From assembly GCA_022446815.1 (NCBI GenBank), contig JAKVCD010000009.1, positions 124,001-188,000 of the forward strand: a stretch of 64,000 nucleotides of DNA. The letters run 5' to 3'. Numbering within the stretch: position 1 is the stretch's first letter; the number at the start of each line of letters is the position of its first letter. This DNA is from Planctomycetota bacterium (GTDB lineage Bacteria > Planctomycetota > UBA1135 > GCA-002686595). The notes beneath the pieces were generated by a model. It was not told the origin of the DNA. It was given only the letters and a program-made list of their open reading frames with translations, and searched no databases. The translations under genes were made by a program, and so were the position numbers. Below, piece by piece: positions 35,026 through 42,376 of this stretch.

Positions 35026-36546
35026 TCAGTCCCACGGGAGCTCGGGGGTGTCGCTCCAGCGCTCAAGGTAGGCCTTGAGCCTCAGCTTGCGGCGTGTGCT
35101 GTCGGAGGTCATATAGCGGACCTTGCCGAAGACTGGCCGCTCTGGACCCCAGGCCCGGTCGTGGAGTCCTAGGACCCAGAGGATGCCGGACATGGAGTTC
35201 GGGTCGCGACCGTCGAGGGCGTACTTGTCGTTCAGGTGGAGCATGATCCTGAAGGCCTCCTCAGGAGACTCCGACCAGTGCAAGATCTTCTTGCCCCAGA
35301 GCATGCGCAGGTAGTTGTGGATCGTGCCCTCTGATCGCAGCTGGCGCTGCGCTGCGTTCCAGAGCTCATCGTGTGTGCGAGCTCCGTCAAAGTCATCAAG
35401 CGCGTAAAGGTGTGGGCGCTCGTCGTCTCGGTGCTCAGCGAGAGTCTGCTTCGCCCAGTTGGGGAGGTCGTCGAAGCGCTCTACCCGCCCTAGCTTGCAT
35501 GTGCGCTGAAGGCCGAGCTCTCGCCAAGTGATGAGCTGATCAAGGAAGGCCTCAGCGCCAGCACTCAATCCCCACCAGCCCTCTCGGCGCCCATCCGCTC
35601 TTTCGGAGAGCTTGTCAGGGCCCCAGCTGGCGCGGCTTGTGACCCCTGCGAAGACCTCGTAGGCAGAGAGGTGTCCGTAGTGGAGGTAAGGGGACAGCCC
35701 GCTGGTGGCTCCGCTGTCTGGGTGGTTGCGGTCGCCGCCGTAGTGATCGAGGCCGTCATGCAGGAACTCTTCTAGCAGCGTTCGTGCCGCCTCGTGTCCG
35801 CCTCGCTTCTCTGTCTCTAGAACCTCTTGATCGATCGGTAGTCGCGCGAGAAGCTCAGCTCGATTCTCCTCGAGGGCGGCGCGAGTGGAGCTTGTTCGCT
35901 CGAGCGCGGAGACATGGCTCGGGTCAAGCTCGCTCAGTCCTCGGAGATCCGGCTCTGCTGCAGGTAAGGAGCTGAAGTGTTTGGGGAGCTCGCGCTGTAT
36001 GTACCTCCTGAGGTCAAAGGCTCTCTGAAAGCGGCGCTCGCTGACGTGGAGAGGAAGCAGTCCACAGGAGTCCACTGCGATGAGCTGAGCCGGGCAGCGA
36101 GCAGCGGCGGTGGCGAGCATCTTGGGGTAAAAAAAGCCTGGATGCTCATCTGCGACGACGCATGCGGCCTGTAGTGCGAGCGCCTCTAAGAGCCCTGAGC
36201 CCTCTCGCTCTTTGGTTTCTAAGAAGGGAGCGTAGTGAACAGCCGTACCCTCAAAAGCCCTCGCGTTGGAGGCCATGCCGTCGAGGATGAAGGAGTGGTG
36301 ACGGCGGCTTGCGTGCTTGTAATCGCTTCGCAGCCCCTCGAGGATGAGGAGGGGGAGGTTGAGCTCACGAGCTAAGGCTGCTGCATAGTCGAGGGCGTGG
36401 TTCCAGTTGGGCCTACGATGTGCTGTCATCCAGTAGAGGACAAAGTCTGCTCCTCGACGTAGATCCACCTCGTTCAAGACGCGGAAACGACCAGGAGGGC
36501 CCTCCACGAACTCCGGGGTCGCTCTTGCTCCCTTTGAAGATCCCAT
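35026..36546 (-). CDS. Deoxyribodipyrimidine photolyase, class II
   Basis: Blue-light, FAD-dependent enzyme that splits cyclobutane pyrimidine dimers in UV-damaged DNA. Class II features are NHALDYAAALARELNLPLL near the N-terminus, GLSPYLHYGHLS in the FAD region and, near the C-terminus, LNDKYALDGRDPNSMSGILW, then HDRAWGPERPVFGKVRYM. ATG 36546 gives 506 residues. An ATG at 36585 (519 residues) sits inside a 14-bp palindrome that looks regulatory, so the inner start is preferred. It is divergent from the B12-dependent MerR regulator at 36637, which probably controls it by light. Confidence 0.94.
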   Translation of the reverse strand: MGSSKGARATPEFVEGPPGRFRVLNEVDLRRGADFVLYWMTAHRRPNWNHALDYAAALARELNLPLLILEGLRSDYKHASRRHHSFILDGMASNARAFEGTAVHYAPFLETKEREGSGLLEALALQAACVVADEHPGFFYPKMLATAAARCPAQLIAVDSCGLLPLHVSERRFQRAFDLRRYIQRELPKHFSSLPAAEPDLRGLSELDPSHVSALERTSSTRAALEENRAELLARLPIDQEVLETEKRGGHEAARTLLEEFLHDGLDHYGGDRNHPDSGATSGLSPYLHYGHLSAYEVFAGVTSRASWGPDKLSERADGRREGWWGLSAGAEAFLDQLITWRELGLQRTCKLGRVERFDDLPNWAKQTLAEHRDDERPHLYALDDFDGARTHDELWNAAQRQLRSEGTIHNYLRMLWGKKILHWSESPEEAFRIMLHLNDKYALDGRDPNSMSGILWVLGLHDRAWGPERPVFGKVRYMTSDSTRRKLRLKAYLERWSDTPELPWD

Positions 36547-36572
36547 ATCTCTGATTAGCCTAGAAAAAAATT

Positions 36573-36586
36573 TATGCAAATGCATA
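36573..36586. promoter_or_regulatory. Palindrome between photolyase and LitR-type regulator, probable operator
   Basis: Perfect inverted repeat TATGCA-AA-TGCATA in the AT-rich 90-base gap between the two divergent genes. It is placed to control one or both, and the regulator itself is the obvious candidate to bind it. No binding consensus was tested. Confidence 0.5.
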
Positions 36587-36595
36587 GGTATTTAC

Positions 36596-36625
36596 TTGAG
36601 CAAAAAGCTGATTGAGCTCTATATT
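36596..36625 (+). promoter_or_regulatory. Candidate promoter of the LitR-type operon
   Basis: TTGAGC at 36596-36601 and TATATT at 36620-36625 with an 18-base spacer, ending 11 bases before ATG 36637. ACTTGAG overlaps the -35 and resembles the ACTTGA-type half sites described for CarA/CarH operators. Confidence 0.45.
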
Positions 36626-36636
36626 TCAAGTGAAGC

Positions 36637-37533
36637 ATGAAGCAGTCGAACGACAGAGTTCAACAACCTGTCGAGCTCATATCCATCGGAGAGCTCGCCT
36701 CCAAGACTGGGTTAAGCCCTGAGCGTCTGCGCTCTTGGGAGCAGCGCTATGGCAGGCCCGAGCCTGTAAGGCTCGAGTCCGGCCACCGCCGCTACCCTGC
36801 CAGCGAGGTGAGCTTCTTGATGGATGTGGGCCGACTCTTAGTCCATGGGTTCAAAGCCTCAGAGTTGCTGAAGTCGAGCCCGGAAGAGCTCCGGGAGCGC
36901 GTGAAGCGTTCCATGGAGCAACCCTTTGAGGAGCTCGACTACTGGAGGAGCTTGGTAGAGAGGTTTGACGCGAAGGTCCTCAAGGGGGTCATGCATGAGA
37001 TGGCCGCCTCTATGACTTTGGTTGAGTTCCTCGATAGTCGTATCGCTCCCTTCTTGTGGGACTTAGGCGAGCGCTGGGCGAACGGGGAGCTCCGCATCTC
37101 GCACGAACACTTCGCGACCTTCCGCGTCGGTGAGGTTATTGGTGAGCTCACTCCTAAGGATCGAGCCTTCAAAGAGGGGGTGAAAGTCCTGCTCGCGACC
37201 CTCCCAGGAGATCTTCATGGTCTGGGGGTAGCCATGGCTGAGGCCGTCCTTGCAACAGAAGGGGTAGAGGCGGTCGTCCTAGGAGCAGACAACCCCGTGC
37301 AAGAGATCGCTGGAACAGCAAGGACCATAGAGGCCACTCACATAGCCCTCAGCATCTCAAGGGGCCTCGCCCAGCGCGGCGTGGGCAAGCTCCTCGAAGA
37401 GCTCATTGAGTCGGCTCCCGATCAGGAGCTAGTACTCGGCGGAGGGGGCATGAGCATGGGGCTGCGGCTCCCGAAGAGTGTCAAACAGTTTAGAACGATG
37501 ACCGAGTTTCAGCGCTGGCTGAAGAGGATGTGA
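36637..37533 (+). CDS. MerR-family regulator with B12-binding domain (LitR/CarH type)
   Basis: 298 residues. The N-terminal MerR helix-turn-helix (14-80, ISIGELASKTGLSPERLRSWEQRYG) is followed by a helical bundle with W147-x9-E157-H158, the Wx9EH motif of adenosylcobalamin photoreceptors. The B12-binding Rossmann domain has D192-x-His194-x-x-Gly (GDLHGLG), the lower-ligand motif. CarH/LitR proteins repress in the dark and release DNA when light breaks the cobalt-carbon bond. Residue 148 after the Trp is Ala, not the His that becomes the new ligand in Thermus CarH, so the lit state may differ. The next gene begins two bases after its stop. Confidence 0.9.
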   Translation: MKQSNDRVQQPVELISIGELASKTGLSPERLRSWEQRYGRPEPVRLESGHRRYPASEVSFLMDVGRLLVHGFKASELLKSSPEELRERVKRSMEQPFEELDYWRSLVERFDAKVLKGVMHEMAASMTLVEFLDSRIAPFLWDLGERWANGELRISHEHFATFRVGEVIGELTPKDRAFKEGVKVLLATLPGDLHGLGVAMAEAVLATEGVEAVVLGADNPVQEIAGTARTIEATHIALSISRGLAQRGVGKLLEELIESAPDQELVLGGGGMSMGLRLPKSVKQFRTMTEFQRWLKRM

Positions 37534-37535
37534 AG

Positions 37536-38441
37536 ATGAGAGTTCTGGTATCCGGTGCGAGCGGCCTCGTCGGCAACGCACTCTGTGCTGCTCTAAGGGG
37601 TGACGGACACGAGGTATCGACCCTTGTCAGGAGGGCTCCTAGTGCTCCGGGGGAGGTGCAATGGGATCCCAGCAGTGGTCTCGCCGACCCAAGCTCTGTT
37701 CGCGCTGATGCAGTGGTTCACCTTGCAGGTGAAAGCATCGCTGAGGGTCGATGGACGGCAGCTAAGAAGCAGCGCATCCGCGACAGCAGGGTCTTGGGAA
37801 CCCGCAGCCTCTGCGAGTCTCTCAAATCGTGTGCGGAGACTCCTAAGACCTTCATTTGCGCCTCAGCGATCGGTTTTTACGGGCATCGAGGGGGGACGGA
37901 GCTCGATGAATCGGCTGCGCCTGGGGTCGGATTTTTGCCCAGCACCTGCGTGGAATGGGAGGCCTCCTGCGAGCCTGCTCGCGCGCAGGGGATGCGTGTC
38001 GTGAACCTTCGGATCGGTGTCGTCCTTGCGAAGAGCGGTGGAGCGCTTTCGAAGATGCTCATGCCTTTCAAGCTTGGTCTTGGTGGGAAGATCGGAAGCG
38101 GAGGACAATACATGAGCTGGGTCACGCGCGAAGACTTAGTGCGCATCATCCAGCACTCTCTCGTTGATGAGAGCCTCGAGGGTCCCGTTAACGCCGTCGC
38201 GCCTGGCGCGGCGACGAACCTCGAGTTCACCAAGGCCCTAGGGAGGGCCCTCGGTCGCCCGACTCTCTTCCCTTTGCCAGCTTTCATGGCAAAGCTTGTT
38301 TTGGGGGAGATGGCAGAGGATCTGCTCCTCGCCAGCACTCGTGTGACTCCAGGGAAGCTCTCTCTCAGTAGCTTCCGCTTTTCTCATCCTGAGCTAGACA
38401 CAGCGCTCGCCTCAGTCCTAGAAGAGACCCATGGTAGCTGA
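37536..38441 (+). CDS. TIGR01777-family epimerase (SDR), second copy
   Basis: 301 residues, colinear with the protein at 34077. Rossmann SGASGLVG is followed by VHLAGESIAEGRW, SAIGFYGHRG, LRIGVVLAK and PTLFPLPAFMAKLVLGEMAEDLLL. ATG 37536 lies two bases after the regulator stop; a GTG at 37530 overlapping that stop is also possible. It is the second gene of the light-regulator operon, and the next gene overlaps its end by 11 bases. Members of this family are recurrent in LitR-controlled clusters, but the reaction is unknown. Confidence 0.9.
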   Translation: MRVLVSGASGLVGNALCAALRGDGHEVSTLVRRAPSAPGEVQWDPSSGLADPSSVRADAVVHLAGESIAEGRWTAAKKQRIRDSRVLGTRSLCESLKSCAETPKTFICASAIGFYGHRGGTELDESAAPGVGFLPSTCVEWEASCEPARAQGMRVVNLRIGVVLAKSGGALSKMLMPFKLGLGGKIGSGGQYMSWVTREDLVRIIQHSLVDESLEGPVNAVAPGAATNLEFTKALGRALGRPTLFPLPAFMAKLVLGEMAEDLLLASTRVTPGKLSLSSFRFSHPELDTALASVLEETHGS

Positions 38442-39414
38442 GCCTCTGCCCTCACTTTCTGCTCAAGACTGGCCGAAGCTGCGCTTGGGAGTCTCTGCAT
38501 GCCTTATGGGCGAAGAGGTGCGATTCGACGGCGGACACCAGAAGGATCGCTTCCTCCTGGGCCCTCTCGCCGAATTTGCTACCTACTCCAAGGTGTGCCC
38601 AGAGGTAGAGGCAGGCTTGGGTACTCCGCGTCCAACGGCGAGGCTGCAGCGCTCTGAAAGCGGTCCGCGCTTTATCATCCCTTCCTCAGGCGAAGATCTC
38701 ACTGACCTCATGGAGGGTTTCTCGCGTGACCGGGCCGAATCCATTGGGGTAGACCAACTCGATGGCTTCATCCTCAAGCGCTCGTCGCCCTCTTGTGGCA
38801 TCTCGCGCGTAAAGCTCTATACGAAGAGCGGCTCGAACAAAGACGGCGTCGGCGTCTTCGCCGCCGCGCTCAAGCAGCAAGACCCTCTACTGCCCATGGA
38901 AGAGGACGGGCGCCTAAACGACATCGGCATCCGCGAGCACTTCCTCACTAGGGCCTTCTGCAGAGCTCGCTGGCGCGCCTTCACCTCAAGGAGTCGCCGG
39001 CCTGGTGAGCTCGTTCAGTTCCATCAGGTTCACAAGCTCCTCCTGCAGACCTACGACGACCAGAAGTATCGCGCTCTCGGACACATCGTGGCTGACCTCA
39101 AGAGCCGCCCGCTAGCGGAGTCCATCGCCGAGTATGGTGAGCTCTTTCAGCGGACCTTGAAGGAGCGTCCGAGCAGAGGCCGAAACGTGAACGCGCTCCA
39201 ACACCTCGCTGGCTATCTCAAGACCGAGCTGAGTGGGCCGGCGCGGAGGAGGTTGAATGCCACGATCCTCTCCTATCAGCGCGGAGACATGCCTATCGAG
39301 GTGCCGCTAGAGCTGCTCAGGTATCACTTTGACGTCTTGCACTGTGAGTATCCCCGTGACCAGATCTTCCTTGAGCCCTACCCGATCGAGCTTGCTACCC
39401 GCTGGAGCGGGTGA
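38431..39414 (+). CDS. TudS-DUF1722 fusion, probable tRNA 4-thiouridine desulfidase (RudS-like)
   Basis: Residues 20-160 are a DUF523/TudS domain with the three cysteines expected to hold a 4Fe-4S cluster: C24 in SACLMGEEVRFDGG, C56 in VCPEVEAGLGTPRP and C122 in SSPSCG. Residues about 195-320 are DUF1722 (RPGELVQFHQVHKLLLQTY...). This domain pair is RudS, reported to remove sulphur from 4-thiouridine in tRNA. 4-Thiouridine is the near-UV chromophore of tRNA, which fits a gene co-transcribed with a light sensor and opposite a photolyase. Function is inferred from the family. Confidence 0.85.
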   Translation: MVAEPLPSLSAQDWPKLRLGVSACLMGEEVRFDGGHQKDRFLLGPLAEFATYSKVCPEVEAGLGTPRPTARLQRSESGPRFIIPSSGEDLTDLMEGFSRDRAESIGVDQLDGFILKRSSPSCGISRVKLYTKSGSNKDGVGVFAAALKQQDPLLPMEEDGRLNDIGIREHFLTRAFCRARWRAFTSRSRRPGELVQFHQVHKLLLQTYDDQKYRALGHIVADLKSRPLAESIAEYGELFQRTLKERPSRGRNVNALQHLAGYLKTELSGPARRRLNATILSYQRGDMPIEVPLELLRYHFDVLHCEYPRDQIFLEPYPIELATRWSG

Positions 39415-39423
39415 GGATCTGAC

Positions 39424-39882
39424 ATGAAAGAGTTTCATCTCGAGCGACATGTCGTCGTAAAGAGGAGCCTCGCGGAGGTCTTTGAGTTCTTCTCCAATCC
39501 CGCGAACCTCCAACAGCTCACGCCTCCCTGGATCCAGTTCAACATCGTAGGCAGCTCCACGGATGACGTTCAGGTGGGCACCCTGATCGATTACAAGCTC
39601 AAGGTAAGAGGGCTCCCTCTCCGCTGGCGCTCGATCATCAGCGAGTGGGACCCGCCGAGGTCCTTCGTAGATGAGCAGGTCCGTGGGCCCTATCGGATGT
39701 GGCATCACACGCACACCTTTGAGGAGACTGCGGACGGCGTGAGGGTGGGTGATATCGTGCGATATGCGGTCCCTGGCGGCCCGCTCTTTGAGGGACTGGT
39801 CGAGCGAATCGCTGTCGGGCCTGACGTTCGGAAGATCTTCGACTATCGCATCGAGCGCTTGGCTGAGATCTTCGGCGAATAA
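39424..39882 (+). CDS. SRPBCC-family ligand-binding protein
   Basis: 152-residue START/Bet-v-1-like fold. It begins EFHLERHVVVKRSLAEVFEFFSNPANL, then TPPWIQF, RSIISEWDPPRSFVDEQ, WHHTHTFEE and ends VEIRIERLAEIFGE-like (residues 140-152). Members bind hydrophobic ligands or act as cyclases; no ligand can be named. It is the last gene of the light-regulator operon, nine bases after the RudS-like gene. This same association of SRPBCC with DUF523-DUF1722 and TIGR01777 genes is seen in other bacteria. Confidence 0.85.
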   Translation: MKEFHLERHVVVKRSLAEVFEFFSNPANLQQLTPPWIQFNIVGSSTDDVQVGTLIDYKLKVRGLPLRWRSIISEWDPPRSFVDEQVRGPYRMWHHTHTFEETADGVRVGDIVRYAVPGGPLFEGLVERIAVGPDVRKIFDYRIERLAEIFGE

Positions 39883-40024
39883 GCGAGCCAGTCCCTGATG
39901 ACCCGACTAGGCACGTCGGTCAAGCGGGATGAATCGCGCCTCAGGCTAAGTGGCGGTGGGTATCTCTTCTCGGACGTTTCAGCGTCTATGCGCCATCATG
40001 CGCAGGTCGTGCATGAAGACGAGC

Positions 40025-40354
40025 TTACTCTGCCTGCTGCTCGGCCTCTTCGAGCATCTCGCCCCAGAAGACGCCTTGCTCATTCGTCTCGCTGAAGAAG
40101 GAGGAGAGGCTTAGGACGGCGAGGAGGGTCAAGGTGAGCGAGATCGCGGATGTGATGATGCCTGTGATCGCGAAGCCCTTCTTCGCAGACTTGACGCTCA
40201 TCAACCCGAGCACGAGCCCAGCGATAGCGAGGAAGGGGACTAGGAGATTCACGAAGGGGGCGCAGAAGAACAACATGCTCCCGATTCCGCAGATCATTGC
40301 TGCGGTCGCCTTTCCCCCAGCTCCAGTGGTGCCGTTCTCTCCCATCTCCTTCAT
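40025..40354 (-). CDS. Small DUF4190-like membrane protein
   Basis: 109 residues with two or three membrane segments (AAMICGIGSMLFFCAPFVNLLVPFLAIAGLVLGLMS and GFAITGIITSAISLTLTLLAVLSL) and an acidic C-terminus. This resembles DUF4190 proteins, which often accompany secretion or envelope genes. ATG 40354 is preceded by a GAGGAG site. Function is unknown. The preceding 140 bases (39883-40024) show no gene. Confidence 0.75.
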   Translation of the reverse strand: MKEMGENGTTGAGGKATAAMICGIGSMLFFCAPFVNLLVPFLAIAGLVLGLMSVKSAKKGFAITGIITSAISLTLTLLAVLSLSSFFSETNEQGVFWGEMLEEAEQQAE

Positions 40355-40442
40355 CTGATTCTTCTCCTCGCTTTTTGGAGGGCGGTGGAGTGGTGAAACT
40401 AAGAGGATCTCAAGGTCGCGCTAAGGCTCTTCGGCCTTTCGA

Positions 40443-41132
40443 TCAGCGCCTGCGAGCCATGATGCGCAGGATGCGCATGAAGAGGATGATGATGTCTATG
40501 TAGAGGGAGGCGGCGCTGTCGATGGCGTTGTCGAGGGTTTTCGGGATCGCGTTGGCGCGGCCCCAGTCGTAGCCGATGTAGCCGCAGAAGATGGCTGCTA
40601 CGACCCAGTCCGTCGCGCCATGTCGCCAGCCGAAGAACAAGCCGCCGATGACCTCTACGAGGATGACAGCGATGAGGGCTCCAGTGAGCGCGCCGCTGAT
40701 CCTCTGGAAGAAGCGAGGGAAGGTCCCCCCTAAGATCATCATCACGAGCGTTACGAAGCCGGTCGTCTGGATGGCCTCTTGGACCAAGCCATCGAAGCGC
40801 GGCCCAGCGTAGGCCACATTGATGGTGATGTTCAGGATGAGCCCGAACGGCAGGACGACAAGGTTGTAGCCGAGGAAGCTGACCGCCGGGTTGTCAGAGC
40901 TGTTGAAGAGCCAGGTCCCCGCCATCGCGAAGACGAGGTAGCCGATCATGACTGGCCATATCCCAAAGGCCAGGATCGTCGTCGGTGAGATCGCGCCAAC
41001 GATCAGATAGTTCGCGAGAAAGCCCCACAGCAGGGTGGCTCCGATCACGATGTTGTAGGCGGTGGCGCTGAGTATGTGTCCGCTAGCGTCTGTGCGGTTC
41101 CAGACGCTGTTGTGCTCTTGTTCGATAAACAT
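40443..41132 (-). CDS. Bax inhibitor-1 / YccA family membrane protein
   Basis: 229 residues with about seven transmembrane segments. The C-terminal end AASLYIDIIILFMRILRI is the hallmark of bacterial BI-1 proteins. The family includes calcium-leak channels (YetJ) and the FtsH modulator YccA; which role applies here is not visible. ATG 41132 has an AAGGGA ribosome site 9 bases upstream. Confidence 0.88.
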   Translation of the reverse strand: MFIEQEHNSVWNRTDASGHILSATAYNIVIGATLLWGFLANYLIVGAISPTTILAFGIWPVMIGYLVFAMAGTWLFNSSDNPAVSFLGYNLVVLPFGLILNITINVAYAGPRFDGLVQEAIQTTGFVTLVMMILGGTFPRFFQRISGALTGALIAVILVEVIGGLFFGWRHGATDWVVAAIFCGYIGYDWGRANAIPKTLDNAIDSAASLYIDIIILFMRILRIMARRR

Positions 41133-41244
41133 CTCGTGGATCCCTTAGGTTCGGTGGAGGGGTGAGTCTAGTGAGGGGCTGCGCGAAAGGGGAGGCGTTT
41201 GACGAAGGTCGAGCTCTTTCCCCCTCTCAGTCGGCTCTAGAGGA

Positions 41245-41280
41245 CCTCAGGCAGGCTGAGGTGAAGCGGGCGTCCCGCTT
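41245..41280. promoter_or_regulatory. Two adjacent inverted repeats upstream of the ABC importer
   Basis: CCTCAG-GCAGG-CTGAGG (41245-41261) and AAGCGGG-CGT-CCCGCTT (41264-41280), both perfect. They lie 55-90 bases before the binding-protein start. They could be operators of a sugar-responsive repressor, or hairpins in the leader. Confidence 0.45.
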
Positions 41281-41335
41281 GCGTATCCTCTCAGGCTGAA
41301 ATCAATGGCCCGCATCACTCCTGGCATCCAAAGAC

Positions 41336-42376
41336 ATGAATCCCCACAACTTCGCAGCTGCCCTCCTCTCTATAAGCCTCGTCGCCTGCAGCAGCTCTTC
41401 GGATGGCGAAGGAGGCGGGCAGGGCGGCGACGTTGACACCCCGCACTTTGCCTACATCACGAACGGCGCTGTCTCTTTCTGGACTATCGCCGAGGCGGGG
41501 GCCTACGAGGGCGGTGAAGAGTACGGCGTGAAGGTCAGCGTGCTCCTGCCGGCAGGCGGCATGACAGACCAAAAGAACGTGATCGAGGACATGCTCACCA
41601 AGGGCGTCGACGGGATGGCAGTGAGCATCATCGACGCCAAGAACCAGATCGATCTCATCAACGAGGCCTGCGAGGAGACGATCGTGATCACGCACGACTC
41701 GGACGCGCCCTCCACGAACCGTCTGGGCTTCATCGGCGTGGACAACTATGTCGCTGGGCGCATGTGTGGAGCGCTGGCCAAGGAGGCGATCCCCGAGGGC
41801 GGTAAGTTCGCGATCTTCGTCGGGCGCACCGAGCAGGACAATGCGCGCCGCCGGCGCCAGGGCGTGATCGACGAGATCTTCGGTCGCTCCAACGACCCCG
41901 AGCGCAGCGACCCCTCCGACGCGCAGCTCACGAGCGACGACGGGAAGTATCAGCTCGTCGGGACCTACACCGACCAGTTCGACCGCGCGCGCGGGAAGGC
42001 GAACGTCGAGGACGCCCTCGCGCGGCACCCAGACCTCGCCTGCGTCGTGTGCCTCTTCGCCTACAACACCCCGCTCGCCATCGAGGCCTTAAAGGGTGCT
42101 GACAAGCTCGGAGAGGTGGCGATCGCCTCCTTCGACGAGGCTGACGAGACCCTGCAAGGGGTCATCGAAGGCACCGTCGCGGGCACCGTCGTCCAGAACC
42201 CCTTCCTCTACGGCAAGGACTCCATCCGCGTCTTGAAGGGGCTCTATAACGGAGAGAGCCTCGCTGACTTGGGCTTCAATGAAGATGGCTTCTTGGAGAT
42301 CCCAGCTCGCACGATCCGCAAAGACAACGTCGATGCCTTCTGGGCCGAGCTTAAGAAGAACCTAGGCCAGGAGTAG
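41336..42376 (+). CDS. Sugar ABC transporter substrate-binding lipoprotein (RbsB type)
   Basis: 346 residues. The lipobox LVAC (Cys at about 18) is followed by a Ser/Gly-rich linker, then a type I periplasmic binding fold (FAYITNGAVSFWTIAEAG, LPAGGMTDQKNVIEDM, DGMAVSIIDA, FIGVDNYVAGRM, ASFDEADETLQG). Such proteins deliver a monosaccharide such as ribose or xylose to the importer. The exact sugar is unknown. The cysteine pair around residues 235-239 (LACVVCLF) is unusual. The stop overlaps the GTG start of the ATPase gene by one base. Confidence 0.92.
   Translation: MNPHNFAAALLSISLVACSSSSDGEGGGQGGDVDTPHFAYITNGAVSFWTIAEAGAYEGGEEYGVKVSVLLPAGGMTDQKNVIEDMLTKGVDGMAVSIIDAKNQIDLINEACEETIVITHDSDAPSTNRLGFIGVDNYVAGRMCGALAKEAIPEGGKFAIFVGRTEQDNARRRRQGVIDEIFGRSNDPERSDPSDAQLTSDDGKYQLVGTYTDQFDRARGKANVEDALARHPDLACVVCLFAYNTPLAIEALKGADKLGEVAIASFDEADETLQGVIEGTVAGTVVQNPFLYGKDSIRVLKGLYNGESLADLGFNEDGFLEIPARTIRKDNVDAFWAELKKNLGQE

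Noticed and set aside
41315-42028. A 237-codon minus-strand frame opposite the sugar-binding protein gene
   Set aside because: It is antisense to a clear lipoprotein gene, the composition is that of a GC-rich shadow frame, and there are no motifs.
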